Below, piece by piece: positions 27,233 through 38,600 of a DNA stretch of 64,000 nucleotides. Each line of letters begins with the position of its first letter. The first letter of the stretch is position 1. This DNA is from Leadbetterella sp. GTDB taxonomy: Bacteria > Bacteroidota > Bacteroidia > Cytophagales > Spirosomataceae. The translations under genes were made by a program, and so were the position numbers. The stretch spans positions 125,300 through 189,299 of the forward strand of contig JAHBUH010000005.1 of NCBI GenBank assembly GCA_019638185.1, given 5' to 3'. A model generated the notes under the pieces. It saw nothing but the letters and a program-made list of their open reading frames with translations. It had not been told where the DNA came from and searched no databases.

Positions 27233-28705
27233 ATGCGTAAAATGATGATTTTAAATCTACTACTAGCTGTAGGCAGTTTGATGAGCTGCCACAGGGATGG
27301 GCTTTTGGAGCCGGAGGTGCCGGGGTATTTTATCGTGGATGGGGATACGGTGAAAATCCGGCAGGATGTAAAAAACATGGATGCCCTGAAAAAATCAAAA
27401 TATCTGAGAGGGCGAATAATATATGGTGACACGGTGGTAGCTTATATCCCGGCTAGCTTGCATACTCCTCCTGAGAAGGCCGTTAATCTTGAACAACTTA
27501 AAAGCCCCAATAATGAATATTTGAAGGGAAAGCCATTCCGATATATTGCGTATGGAGGAAGCATCACAGCGGGGGTGAGAGATGGAGGCTACTTTAATGA
27601 GGGTATGGAAACCAGTTATCCCAATCTTATTGCGAGGCAATTGGGCATAAAGGATTTTGTTTTACCCAAATTTGAAAATAACGACTATAACGGTTTTGGG
27701 CGGTTGGTTTTGAGTAGCAAGAACTACACCGGAGGGCCGGTATTGAAATTTAATATAAGTACGAATAATTCCGGGGTGGATACCAATGTGGAAAAGCAGG
27801 TAACACTCAGGCCGGCCGGAAGCACTCAGGCTATTTGCAATTGGGGTGTACCTTTCTCTACACGATGGGAGGCCAGAGAGCACTTTGGAAGAGGAGAATT
27901 TCAGCCTTTTGCCGAGCGATTAGACTACCAGAATAACAAACCTTTGAGCAAACAGGGAGATTTGATTACGATGGAACACGGGTTTTCGGATATGATTGCT
28001 TACCTGACAGGAGCTAAAGACCAGAATATTACTGATTTTATGAACGGTTATCCCTGGGGTGCGGCTTCTATACAGGAAGAGGCGATAGCCATATTGTACA
28101 ATACAAAGGGGCAGGATGTAGATAAACGACGGTTTATGTTTTGTGTATTTAATGTACCTGATATACTTGATCTGCCTATTCTACATTATATCACTTCAGC
28201 GGATGTGGAAAAGTCCCTTCTTTTTGGGAAGGAGATAGTTTTCAGGGATTATAAACCTGATGAATTAGTGTGGTATCCTAACCCTACTTTAGACTCCCTA
28301 ATGGGAAAAAACGTAAGTATGGCTTTGAAGGATGGGATACTTAAAAGGCATGAGAGAGGGGAAAAAGGAATAGGCAGGCAGTCTGTTTATCTGTTAAAAA
28401 ATAGTAATTATTTCCAAGGTGTAAATGCATACAATGATCTAATACTAAAATTGAGTAAAGAATATTCATTTCCCATTATAGATATGAAATCAATGTATTC
28501 CCGAATACGTAAAGGAGAATACGTAACGCATGATGGTATAAAAGTGGAATTCAGATACCCTGCCGGCAATTTTTATTCATTGGACGGGATACATCCTACT
28601 GCCTTCGGGCAGGCTGTAATCGCTAATGAAGTGATCAGTACATTAAATAAGTATTACAAAATTCAAATCCCACTAATCCCCACTAAAGATTACTTAAAAA
28701 GATAA
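27233..28705 (+). CDS. SGNH-hydrolase-like lipoprotein, catalytic residues intact
   Basis: A 490-residue lipoprotein (lipobox ending at Cys19). SGNH block I reads YIAYGGSITAG with nucleophile Ser110; block V reads LDGIHPTAFGQ with Asp451 and His454. It is therefore a likely esterase or lipase-type enzyme on the cell surface. It is the first of three tandem paralogues (others at 32667 and 34203) and the only one with the full catalytic set. The first 130 nt resemble the paralogues in sequence and composition, whereas the rest is visibly AT-rich. It precedes the T9SS protein by 5 nt. Confidence 0.8.
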   Translation: MRKMMILNLLLAVGSLMSCHRDGLLEPEVPGYFIVDGDTVKIRQDVKNMDALKKSKYLRGRIIYGDTVVAYIPASLHTPPEKAVNLEQLKSPNNEYLKGKPFRYIAYGGSITAGVRDGGYFNEGMETSYPNLIARQLGIKDFVLPKFENNDYNGFGRLVLSSKNYTGGPVLKFNISTNNSGVDTNVEKQVTLRPAGSTQAICNWGVPFSTRWEAREHFGRGEFQPFAERLDYQNNKPLSKQGDLITMEHGFSDMIAYLTGAKDQNITDFMNGYPWGAASIQEEAIAILYNTKGQDVDKRRFMFCVFNVPDILDLPILHYITSADVEKSLLFGKEIVFRDYKPDELVWYPNPTLDSLMGKNVSMALKDGILKRHERGEKGIGRQSVYLLKNSNYFQGVNAYNDLILKLSKEYSFPIIDMKSMYSRIRKGEYVTHDGIKVEFRYPAGNFYSLDGIHPTAFGQAVIANEVISTLNKYYKIQIPLIPTKDYLKR

Positions 28706-28710
28706 TTACT

Positions 28711-31700
28711 ATGGAAAAGAATTTTATACTTTCACTACTTTTATTAGTGACGATTAATGGATATTCGCAAACTTCATATTCTTGGTTTACTCCTAATACT
28801 GAATTTCAAGGAATAGCAATAACGTGGCCATTGAATAGAACTGTTTTTCAAAGGTATACAGATGGGAAAGCCAATATTAGAATACACGCGGAGTTTAGTG
28901 TAGCAGGTAGTTTCCCTTCTGATACTTACCAATTTTATTATCAGATTTATGGAGTTAATAAATTTGGACATCGAACCGGTGCTACTTTTGTAAGTGGAAC
29001 CACCCCTCTTCCATTTATTTTAGACATATTAGGGCCGTATAAAAAAATTATACCTGAGTTTCATGACCACGGAGGAGGGAGAACACTTGAACTTTTGAAA
29101 ATTACGGGAGAAGACTTCGAAACAGGGTGGTATGAACTTTCAATCCATTGTTTCAAAGGAGAACAGGTTCATTCTAGTTCAAGAATTAGATTCGGTGTGG
29201 GGGAAGTTTTCACTATTTATGGACAATCTAATGCTGCCGGGCTTAACCAGGATCAGGAAACAGGTTTACAGCCTTTTTCAAATAGTACAACCGTTTATGA
29301 TATGGTAAATGTTATCGGAAAGCAATCTTTGGATATTACAAAAAATAACCAATTTAAGCTAATGAATTCCTTACCTGTAGTGAATTATAGGACCATTAAG
29401 GATCAATATGATAATGATATAGGCTTAATTGATGACTTAGGCTTTAGAAAGCTGGAGAGAAATGATTTAAATCCTACTTTTCGTTCAAATATCTATCCCA
29501 GGGGCAATGCATCCTGGGCCTGGTTACCGTTAGGAAATAAGTTTGCGGATGAAGGGATTCCAACTTTGTTTTTTAATGCTGCTTTTCCGGGTAGAAATAT
29601 TGGGGAATTGAAAGATACGAGTAATGACGACTATAAGACGTTTAGGCAAACACTTCAAATGTATAACAATATCGTTGGAGTGAGAAGTATTTTGTGGCAT
29701 CAAGGTGAGTACGATGCTATAAAGCAAATACAAAAGGAAGACAATCCATCTCCGATAACAGACTTTGATTATTATAATGCCTCGTTGAAGGAATTAATCG
29801 ATAATTCAAGATTACATTTTAACTCAGGGTTGACGTGGGCTCTTTCAGGAGCTTCGTTGTTTTCCTGGAAAGCTCAAAATGAGAATCAGCCAATACAGTG
29901 GCAAGATGAGAATACTCCAAATATAGCTTTTAATACAAAATATAATAAGACTCCCCCTTTTGATAACAACTATTTTTATAGTATTGCATTACCATCACCC
30001 ATTTATGATTCTCTTTATTCATCAATTACAAATAAAACGTATGATACACAAACATATAATCCGAATTTGAAAAACGACCAACAGAATTATACAGGGATAT
30101 CTAACTTTATTGCTGGATTTAATACGGATAAGTATGGATTATCACGAAGAGGCCCAAAATATGCCATTCATTTAACAGGATCGGCTCTTGATGATCTCGC
30201 CACAGATTGGAAAAATCTGCCTTTAATATCCGGTACTCCAATAAAAGGGAAAGAGGTAAAGTCAATAACTATCGCCCGCTCTGGAAGTTCATTTGTACTT
30301 ACAGCACCCACAGGGTATGATTATTATTTTTGGGTAATTAATGATAACAGTATATATACTCCATCAAACCCGTCAAATCTAACAAATAATCAAATAGTAG
30401 TTGAAGATTATGCAAGTAGCTTTAAGGCGGTTACTTGTTATCTCGGGAGGAAAATCTCGGGAGTACCTGAAGGTAATAGTAGTAATGGGTGGAATTTAAA
30501 CTTTGAAATGACTATTCCTTTTCTTATTCCTGGCTATGTTGGCCAAAAAAGCTTAGTTGTACCGAATAGTCAAAATGTATCCAATTCGAGCGGAAGTTTT
30601 AATGTGGAGGTTTCAGCTCTAGACATAAACTGGGAAGCATCATCTAATGTTTCCTGGCTTCAAATCCCTTCGGGTTCAAATACGGGTGGAACAGGTACAA
30701 AAAATGTAACTATAAATTATTCTTCCAACTCATCGGGGAGCCCAAGAATAGGAATCATAACCTTTGCGGCACAAGCAGGCGGAGGTATAACTAAACAATT
30801 AATAGTGAACCAGGGAAACGGTGCCAATATTTCCCTTCCTTCTCTCACTCCCACCAACAGCAGCAGCGAGTGGAGCGGATTCGGCTCGACACGCTTTGAC
30901 GGCAAGAGCATTGATGGCAACACCATGCAGGTGAGCGGAACAACGTATTACCAGGGGATTGGTACGCATGCTAACAGCCGGATTGTCTATAACCTGGGCG
31001 GTGGCGGTTATAGTACCTTTACCGGGCTGGTGGGGCGTGACGACGAATCGGATAACGGCTGGGACGGCGGTAAAGTGGTGTTTAGTGTAAAAACCGACGG
31101 CTCTACCGTATGGACCTCGAATGTACATGGCAACACCAGCGGTGCCCAGAGCTTCAGCATTAATGTGGCTGGTAAAAGCACCCTGGAGCTCATCGTGGAC
31201 AAATACAACGATGAGCATTATGGAGACCATGCCAACTGGATGGATGTTTACCTGAGTGGAGGAGGGGGCTCGTCGTGCAGTAACGCAGCACCTACCGGCG
31301 TTTCCGCTTCCCCTTCCTCTCACGGTCCAGGTGGAGGAAACACCACCCTCACGGCCAGTTGCAGCTCTGGGGCTACGGTGCAGTGGAGCACCAGTCAAAC
31401 AGGTAATTCGGTGCCAGTGTTTACCGGCTCTACTACTACTTATACGGCGAAATGTGTTTCGGGTTCATGTACGGAGAGTTCACCGGTATCCGTTACGGTG
31501 ACGGTAGGCGGCTGTAGTGGCCTTACCAATGACCTGGTGATGGGGTATTGGACAGTAACGGGTCACGCCCTGGTAGCGAAGCAGTTTCACGGCAGCTGGT
31601 GGTTGGTGCAGAAGATTAATAACAGCCCGGAACAGTTCCTGGTGCGGGGCTCAGAAATGCTGACGCGGGGTGATGTGAGCCTGACTAACGGAACGTATTC

Positions 31701-32604
31701 AACTAAGGTCTCGTGTTTTGCGTACACGTATAGCAATTACGGGGGGCTTCAGCCACCGTCATCGGTGACTTTCCCCACACCATCAGGGTATAGCCTGGGT
31801 TATGAACCGGATGGGACACCGTATTACACGGCTTCGGGTACCCCGCCATCGGGCTGCACGGATGCCTATCTGACTAATACATGGACGTACGCCAGTGCGG
31901 CGGGTAGTACGGGCAGTAGCCCGAAGATAGGGCTGTCGTTTGAAGGAAATGCCATGACCATGGGTTCGGTTAATTACACTGCGTCTTATCCGGGCTCGGG
32001 GATAGGCACCCATGCTACTTCGGAGATCATATATGACCTGGGTCCATCTCATAGCTACACGCACTTTAAGTCTACGGTGGGTAAAGACAATGAGGCGGTG
32101 TGCGGGGAAGACCGGCTGGTATTTAAGGTGTACAATAATGCGACGAACGCTCTTTTAGCCACATCTCCTGTGGTGGGCACCCCTTCTTATGGCCTCCCGC
32201 AAACAGCGGAGATGAGTGTGGGGATCAGTGGAGTACGTTATCTGAAACTGGTAGTGGAAGATGGCGGAGATAATATTTACTGTGACCATGCGAACTGGGC
32301 GAGGGCGAGGCTGGCGTGCAGTGCTTCAGGCCGGGTGGCGGCTACGGATACTACGTTTTTCACGGTTTACCCGAACGTAAGCCAGGGAGAGTTTACGGTG
32401 ACTGTGGATCTGAAGGTGGCAGAGGAGGTGACGGTATCGCTGATCAGCTCATCGGGGGCGGTGTACCGGCAGGAGAGCTACCGGGGAGTGAAAGGTAAGA
32501 ATGCATTGAAATTCGATGCGGGTAAGGTGATGACCGGGTTATACCACGTGCGGGTGAGTACGCGGGAACGGGTGGAAGCTAAAACGGTGATGATTGAGAA
32601 GTGA
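28711..32604 (+). CDS. Large T9SS-exported protein: SGNH/sialate esterase-like, BACON, two NPCBM domains
   Basis: The protein has 1297 residues. Signal peptide 1-20; an SGNH domain like sialate O-acetylesterases with YGQSNAAGL (Ser173) and LWHQGEYD (329-335); a BACON-like beta domain at about 610-702 (NVSWLQIPSG); NPCBM-like carbohydrate-binding domain 1 at about 705-850 (GIGTHANSRIVYNL); an Ig-like segment to about 930; NPCBM-like domain 2 at about 1054-1200; and a type IX secretion C-terminal sorting domain at about 1215-1297. It likely deacylates a surface or environmental glycan outside the cell. Base composition changes sharply near base 30,830, from AT-rich to GC-rich, at the BACON/NPCBM junction. 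Confidence 0.8.
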   Translation: MEKNFILSLLLLVTINGYSQTSYSWFTPNTEFQGIAITWPLNRTVFQRYTDGKANIRIHAEFSVAGSFPSDTYQFYYQIYGVNKFGHRTGATFVSGTTPLPFILDILGPYKKIIPEFHDHGGGRTLELLKITGEDFETGWYELSIHCFKGEQVHSSSRIRFGVGEVFTIYGQSNAAGLNQDQETGLQPFSNSTTVYDMVNVIGKQSLDITKNNQFKLMNSLPVVNYRTIKDQYDNDIGLIDDLGFRKLERNDLNPTFRSNIYPRGNASWAWLPLGNKFADEGIPTLFFNAAFPGRNIGELKDTSNDDYKTFRQTLQMYNNIVGVRSILWHQGEYDAIKQIQKEDNPSPITDFDYYNASLKELIDNSRLHFNSGLTWALSGASLFSWKAQNENQPIQWQDENTPNIAFNTKYNKTPPFDNNYFYSIALPSPIYDSLYSSITNKTYDTQTYNPNLKNDQQNYTGISNFIAGFNTDKYGLSRRGPKYAIHLTGSALDDLATDWKNLPLISGTPIKGKEVKSITIARSGSSFVLTAPTGYDYYFWVINDNSIYTPSNPSNLTNNQIVVEDYASSFKAVTCYLGRKISGVPEGNSSNGWNLNFEMTIPFLIPGYVGQKSLVVPNSQNVSNSSGSFNVEVSALDINWEASSNVSWLQIPSGSNTGGTGTKNVTINYSSNSSGSPRIGIITFAAQAGGGITKQLIVNQGNGANISLPSLTPTNSSSEWSGFGSTRFDGKSIDGNTMQVSGTTYYQGIGTHANSRIVYNLGGGGYSTFTGLVGRDDESDNGWDGGKVVFSVKTDGSTVWTSNVHGNTSGAQSFSINVAGKSTLELIVDKYNDEHYGDHANWMDVYLSGGGGSSCSNAAPTGVSASPSSHGPGGGNTTLTASCSSGATVQWSTSQTGNSVPVFTGSTTTYTAKCVSGSCTESSPVSVTVTVGGCSGLTNDLVMGYWTVTGHALVAKQFHGSWWLVQKINNSPEQFLVRGSEMLTRGDVSLTNGTYSTKVSCFAYTYSNYGGLQPPSSVTFPTPSGYSLGYEPDGTPYYTASGTPPSGCTDAYLTNTWTYASAAGSTGSSPKIGLSFEGNAMTMGSVNYTASYPGSGIGTHATSEIIYDLGPSHSYTHFKSTVGKDNEAVCGEDRLVFKVYNNATNALLATSPVVGTPSYGLPQTAEMSVGISGVRYLKLVVEDGGDNIYCDHANWARARLACSASGRVAATDTTFFTVYPNVSQGEFTVTVDLKVAEEVTVSLISSSGAVYRQESYRGVKGKNALKFDAGKVMTGLYHVRVSTRERVEAKTVMIEK

Positions 32605-32666
32605 TAAAGTGAGGTAGGCTCCCAACGGTACGGCCGTATTCAGAGTCTTATGAGAAAAAGCAAATA

Positions 32667-34197
32667 ATGAAACCGCTACTAAATCTATTTTTATTGGCTG
32701 TGGGTAGCTTGATGAGCTGCCACAGGGATGCAATTTCCGATGAGCTGGTACCGGAAGGGGATACGGTTGAAATCAGGAAAGATGAAGGTGCCGGATTTCG
32801 GGGGCACCCGTATCATTCGCGTTATATTACTACCGGTGATACTATACTCCGATACAGGCAGCTTTCCGTTACGAAACCTGCACAGGTAGATCTGAAAAAC
32901 CTGACCAACCCCTTACCGTAAGGGGGAGCCTTTCAGGATGGTGGTTTTTGGCGGAAGCCTTGCAGCGGGCGTGAGAGACGGAGGTCTTTTTAATGAAGGG
33001 ATGGAGACTTCGTTCGGGAGCCTGATAGCCCGGCAAATGGGCGTTGAATTTAAGAATCCTTTATTTGACAAAGAGGATTACAATGGTTTCGGGCGCCTGG
33101 AACCTACCACCTTTAACCCCACCCGGGGACCCATTCCCAAATTTAAGAATGTGAGTAATAATACGGGAATTGATTTTACGCGGCGGGAGGCCAATGGGAA
33201 CGTGGTATTAAAGAAGGTACAGGGATCTTATGATAACTATGGGTTTCCGTATGGAAGTTTTGTGTCACAGGGAGAAACGCCGATGTATATTAAAGGCACA
33301 AACGAATACATGTCGCCATTTGTAAAACGGCTGAATAATCCGGATATAACGGCTGAAATCAGGGAAGGGAGGACGTTTGACTTTTTTATTCTGGAGATTC
33401 CTGAGATGGATCAGGCCATGTTAACTTTAGGGAAAGGGTCTACGGTTAAAGATCTACAACAGGATGTGTTAAACGGATTTCCAGAGTTCGACAACGGGAA
33501 TCCTCCGGCTTTTCCTTTAGGCGCCCAAAATGATGGTCTTTTTTATAGGAATTTTTTCAAGAAAATGCGGAGAATTGAGGCGAAAGGAGTGATACTTAAT
33601 TTACCTCACGTTTATGACTTGCCTTTCTATCAACAGAACTATAAAGATCAAATCCGGACATTGCTCAATACATATCACGTTCAAGGGCTTAATTGGATTG
33701 GAGCCCCCAGTGAGATAAAAGTAAAAGCAGAGCCAATTGGCGGAGGGGTTTTAAATGCGGAAGTTTTATATGGATACAGCGGCCTGGATTCTCTTCTTTC
33801 TCCTGTTGTAAATATTTATCTAAAACCAGGAATTAATCCATACTCTCCTGTTATGTTAGGTTTTCATAACTTTATTGATATGAAAAATATGAAATCCGTA
33901 CGTCAGGAAAACACAAGGAGTTTTAAGGTTGTAGAAGAAGCTTTGGGTTATCCTATTGTGGACTTGTTTAATCTGTACGAATCTATTAGCGCAGGAAGCT
34001 ATGTGACTCATGACGGAATTAAGGTTAATGGCAGCTGGCCCGGAGGTAATTTTTTTAGTAATGATGGTGTAAACCCCTCGGCATTTGGGCAGGCGGTGAT
34101 CGCTAATGAGATTATCAAAGTGATCAATAAGCATTATCATGTAACTATTGAACCGGTGCCCACGAGGGTATTTTTACAAAAATCTGCTAAATATTAA
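32667..34197 (+). pseudogene. Frameshifted SGNH-like lipoprotein (paralogue 2)
   Basis: The first 84 codons (lipobox LMSC) stop at 32919-32921. A second open frame (codons KGEPFR then MVVFGGSLAAGVRDGG) continues shifted by one base to 34197. Reading one C fewer in the CCCC run at 32909-32912 restores one frame that aligns with the paralogues. This is a frameshift mutation or an assembly error. Block I keeps Ser (GGSLAAG), but block V reads NDGVNPSAFGQ, with Asn in place of the catalytic His. Even if repaired, it may be a non-enzymatic binding protein. Confidence 0.75.
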
Positions 34198-34202
34198 ATC
34201 CC

Positions 34203-35672
34203 GTGATTGTGAAAAGAAAACTGCTATTACATCTATTATTAGCTGCGGGCAGTTTGTTCAGCTGCCACAGTAATGGGCTATTAGAGCCGGAGATGCCGGG
34301 ATACTCCATTGTTTTGGGAGATACAGTGAAAACCCGAACAGGAAAACTACCGGTTTTTCGGTTCAGCAATATTGAATCCGCGCCGCTAGCTATGGTGGTG
34401 GGTGATACGGTGGTCACCTATAATGCCGGATGGGTTTTGACTAAACCGGCTATCTCCCCTAAGCTGGATAAGATCAAAGTAACAGATGACCCGGATTTAA
34501 AAGGGAAACCTTACCGGGTATTTGCCTATGGTGAGGGCTTTCTGAGCGGCTATCGTGACGGCGGCCTTTTTAATGAAGGTATACTGACCAGCTTGCCGAA
34601 CCTTTTGGCTAACCAGATGGGAGTGGAGATGAATCTTCCTTTTTTTGATAAAGAGGACTATAACGGCTTTAACCGACGCGTGCCTACCCGTTTTAACCCC
34701 ACCGGAGGACCAGTACCCAAGTTTAAATTAGCCTCCAATAATAATGGCATAGCTACGATTGATTCTAAAACGAAAGTAGCGACATTAAAAAAGCCAGGAG
34801 TGGAGCGACTGGATAATTATGCCTTTCCCAATGGTTGGAACACAATGCCCGGTTCTGAAAATCAAATTGCATTGAGATTGTATTCTGAAAGAATATTTGG
34901 AAGTGGAAATCCACATTCTCTGATAAATGAGAACAAGGCTGACTTCTACCTCATTCAAGACGTTTTTGAAGGAGGTTTCAATTCACTACTGAATTTTAAA
35001 TTAAATAATGGGGGCTATGGAGGTGAACCACAGATAAAAGGTATTAATGGTATTACTTCTAAGAATATTAATCCTTTTTATCCCACTCCCGGAGTGAATG
35101 GTCGGATTCTTAATTTTATCTACATGAAGGAAAGTGGAAATCTAAAATACGGAGTAATACTCAATACGCCTGATTTTACAGATTTTCCTTATCTGACATG
35201 GGTAAAACGGGAAGAAGTGATAAAAACATTGGAGAAGTATAAAGCCGGATATCCCTCAGAACCTTTTTCCTATATATTGCCCAGCTCAGAGATAGATTCA
35301 TTAATGGGAGCCAATGTACATCCAAACCTGAAACGAGGGTTGTATCCCCTGCATGAACGAAATTTTGTTAGCAAACGAGGAGTGGAATATTTCAGGAATC
35401 GGATACCCTTAATTAACCAGGAAACAGAAGCATTAGCGAAAGAGTTTGGTTTTGCGGTGGTGGATGTATATAGCATCTATAAGTCTATTCATAAGGGTAC
35501 CTATCAAAGTCCGGATGGTGTGAGCGTAACGGTAGAAGACTTCTATTCTTCTGACGGGGTATATCCCTCGGCCTTTGGGCAGGCTGTAATGACGAATGAG
35601 ACCATCAGGGCCATTAATACGCATTACAAGACCGCAATACCCCTGATTAATACCCGGGAATATCTGAAATGA
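34203..35672 (+). CDS. SGNH-fold lipoprotein without catalytic Ser and His (paralogue 3)
   Basis: A 489-residue lipoprotein (lipobox ending at Cys21) aligned end to end with the protein at 27233. Block I reads FAYGEGFLSG, so Gly112 sits where Ser110 is in the first paralogue. Block V reads SDGVYPSAFGQ, with Tyr454 in place of His. It should be inactive as a hydrolase and may bind ligand or partner proteins. The start is GTG at 34203 (or GTG at 34209), 5 nt after the preceding stop. The middle third is AT-rich. Confidence 0.8.
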   Translation: MIVKRKLLLHLLLAAGSLFSCHSNGLLEPEMPGYSIVLGDTVKTRTGKLPVFRFSNIESAPLAMVVGDTVVTYNAGWVLTKPAISPKLDKIKVTDDPDLKGKPYRVFAYGEGFLSGYRDGGLFNEGILTSLPNLLANQMGVEMNLPFFDKEDYNGFNRRVPTRFNPTGGPVPKFKLASNNNGIATIDSKTKVATLKKPGVERLDNYAFPNGWNTMPGSENQIALRLYSERIFGSGNPHSLINENKADFYLIQDVFEGGFNSLLNFKLNNGGYGGEPQIKGINGITSKNINPFYPTPGVNGRILNFIYMKESGNLKYGVILNTPDFTDFPYLTWVKREEVIKTLEKYKAGYPSEPFSYILPSSEIDSLMGANVHPNLKRGLYPLHERNFVSKRGVEYFRNRIPLINQETEALAKEFGFAVVDVYSIYKSIHKGTYQSPDGVSVTVEDFYSSDGVYPSAFGQAVMTNETIRAINTHYKTAIPLINTREYLK

Positions 35673-35696
35673 GGCATCACCACCCATGCCCACTTC

Positions 35697-38600
35697 TTAT
35701 TTCAGCTGCTTCAGAATTTCTTCCACCGCCCTGTCCAGCTGCGGATCGTTTCCTTTTAGCCGGTCTTCAAAGGTATTTTTCACATAGATGTCCGGGGTTA
35801 CGCCGGTAAATTCCAGGTTCTGACCGTCCAGGGTGTAGCAGCCCCAGCCCGGGATACGGTAGAAGGAGCCGTCTACCAGGCTCTTGCCGGAGGTGAAGAT
35901 GATCCATCGGTAGGTTTCTGTTCCGATCACCGTGCCCAGCTTCAGGGCTTTGAAACCGGCGGCGGTCATTTCGGCGTCACTCAGGGACGACTCGTTGATC
36001 AGGAGAACGATGGGCTTACCGGCTGGGGCAAAATTACTCTGGGGGGAAAGCTTACCGCCCCGGTATTGCCATTTCAGGTAGGGGCGCTGGGCCAGGAACT
36101 GCAGCACTTTGTCGTGCACGTTTCCGCCCCGGTTAAAACGCAGGTCCAGGATGGTGGCCTCCTTATTATTTTCCTGTTCCACCATATCCAGCAAAAAGGA
36201 TTCCAGCGCCTGAGTGCTCATGTTTTTCATGTGCGAGTAGGCAATCCGGTTTTTGCTCAACTGATCTACCCTTTTCCGGCTTTCCAGGATCCACTCGTCG
36301 TACAGTTTGTCTTTGAAAGAAAAACCGGCTTCGGGGTGTATTTTCACGGTGAAGGGCTTGCCATTTCTCTCCAGTTCCAGGGTGATCTCTTCCTGCAGGG
36401 TGGGGAGGGTGAAGTAAGAGTCCCGGTCACGGCTTTTATCTGTTTTTACCCCGTTTATGGCTGTCAGGATATCGCCTTTCTGAAGCGAAGCGCCCATTCC
36501 GGCTGATTTTCTGACCACGTGGTCTATTTTGTAGGGGTCTGTTCCGTCAAAGACGATACCCGTCTCATTAGTCACGTATTTCAGGTGAGTGCTCTCTTCG
36601 TCACCGCTGGAGGTAAAGCCCAGGTGGGAGGAGTTCAGCTCGCCGAGGAGGTCGCCCAGCAGTACCCGCAGGTCTTTCCGGCTGTTTACAAAGGGCAGGT
36701 AGGCGGCGTAGCGGTCGCGCTGGGCTTTCCAGTCTACGCCGTGGAAGGTCTCGTTATAGAAGTTTTCTTCCAGGCCGGCCCAGGCTTCGTAGTACATCTG
36801 GCGGAATTCATTTTCCAGGTTTTTCAGGAACTTATAAGAGAGTGCTATTTTCTCGGTTTTATTGGATTCGGGCGAGTACGTATGGATGTCGCCGCCGGTC
36901 AGCACGTAAAACTTATCTGCTGCTTTTACCATGAAAGCGAAGGGCCGGTCAGCTACTTTTTCCGTTTTATCTTCTTCGAAATCGGTGGTGACGGTCCGGA
37001 AGAAGCGGGTGCGGCCCATGTCCTCGTTCGAGTTATAGAAAATATAATTTTTATCTTTTACGGTAAAGGTCTGGAGACCGGACTGGGTTCCGAAGAGGTT
37101 GGAAACCGGGGTGATACGGTCCGACAGCCCGTCGGTATCGATCCGGATAGGTTTTGGGGTCAGGCTGTCTTTTTTGTCTTCGAAGAGTTTGGAAAAGTTA
37201 TCCGAACGGAAGGGATCAGAATACCAGTGGAGCGCCAGGCGGTAGACCGTGGCATTCGGCATTCCGAATGGATAGGAGGGGCTGGTGCGGTTACTGAGAA
37301 AATAGATGGACCGGCCGTCTGCTGACCATACGGGGCCGGCTTCCGTTACCCCGGTATTGGTGAGGTTCAGGGTCTTTTTATCTTTCAGATGATGTATAAA
37401 AATGTCCTGCTCGAAATTTCTTATGGCGGTGAAAAGTACGTATTCCCCGTCAGGCGAAAAAGAGGGGGCGGAGTTCTGGAAGCCCCAGATTTCGTCTTTT
37501 ACGATGACCGATGATTGCAGAGTAGCCAGGTCAAGGAGGCGGACCTCGTCTCTTCCGCTCAGGTACACGGCCTGGGAGAGGGCCGGGTTCAGGGTGATAT
37601 CGCGGTTATTCCGGGCGTCAGTAGTGAGCTCTTTCAGGTTTCCGCTGCCGTCGGCATTTACGGTGTACAGGTTCTGGTAGCCGTTCCGGGTCTGGTTAAA
37701 AAGCAGGGTACGGTTATCCTTGAGCCATTTTACTTCCAGCACGCGCTCTTTGGTTTCCAGTATTTTTGCAATGAATTTTCCTTTGATATCCGATACAAAT
37801 AATTCTCCGCGCGATACAAACGCCATCTTTTTGCCGTCAGGTGAAACATCAAAGGCCGAGATCTTCCCTTCGGTCTTAAATTCCTGGTTTTTAATCAGGC
37901 TGTTATTTAAACCCACCCGGAAGTCCAGGGGCCGGGTTTGTTTATTCGCCACTTCATAAATGAAGAGGCGGTAATCTTTTTCAAAGATGACTTTTTCGCC
38001 GTTCGCTGATACCGCCGGCCGGCGGATAGACGTGGGGAATTCCGTCAGAGCGGTTTTGACTCCCTTATGAATAGCATACAGGTTATATTCCCCGTTTTTC
38101 TCATCAGAGCTGAAGTAAATAATGCCGTTTTTGTCTACGGTAGGGTTAAGGTCTTTGCCGTTATAGGAGGTGTATTGCGTAAACTTACCGGTTTTGGGAT
38201 GGTAACCCAGCAGGTCGGGGTTATTTTCTCCCTTGTAGCGTTTCCGGGTCGCCTGGCCGTCACTTTCCATGGTATTGGTAAAAATGTATTCACCGGAAGG
38301 GGTTTCAGCCAGGGCGTTAGAGGTGTTAAAGAAGTGGGTGAACAGGCGTTTAGCCGTTCCGCCGGCAAGGTCCACCGAATAACTCCCGAAGCTGTTATAC
38401 CGGTCCGAAGTGAAATAAATCTTTTTGCTGTCCCAACTCCAGTTCTCCACCCGGTCAGTGGCCTGGTGCCAGGTAAGCTGGCGGATTTCCCCGCCTTCCA
38501 GGGGCATCACAAAGATATCGAAATTGCCATACTGGTTAGAGCTGAAGGCCAGCCATTTGCCGTCAGGTGAAACCCGCGGATTTATCTCCACGCCCTCCAG

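Noticed and set aside
36519..37325. 268-codon open frame on the plus strand inside the tricorn-like gene
   Set aside because: It is antisense to the propeller repeats of a well-supported protease and shows no family features.
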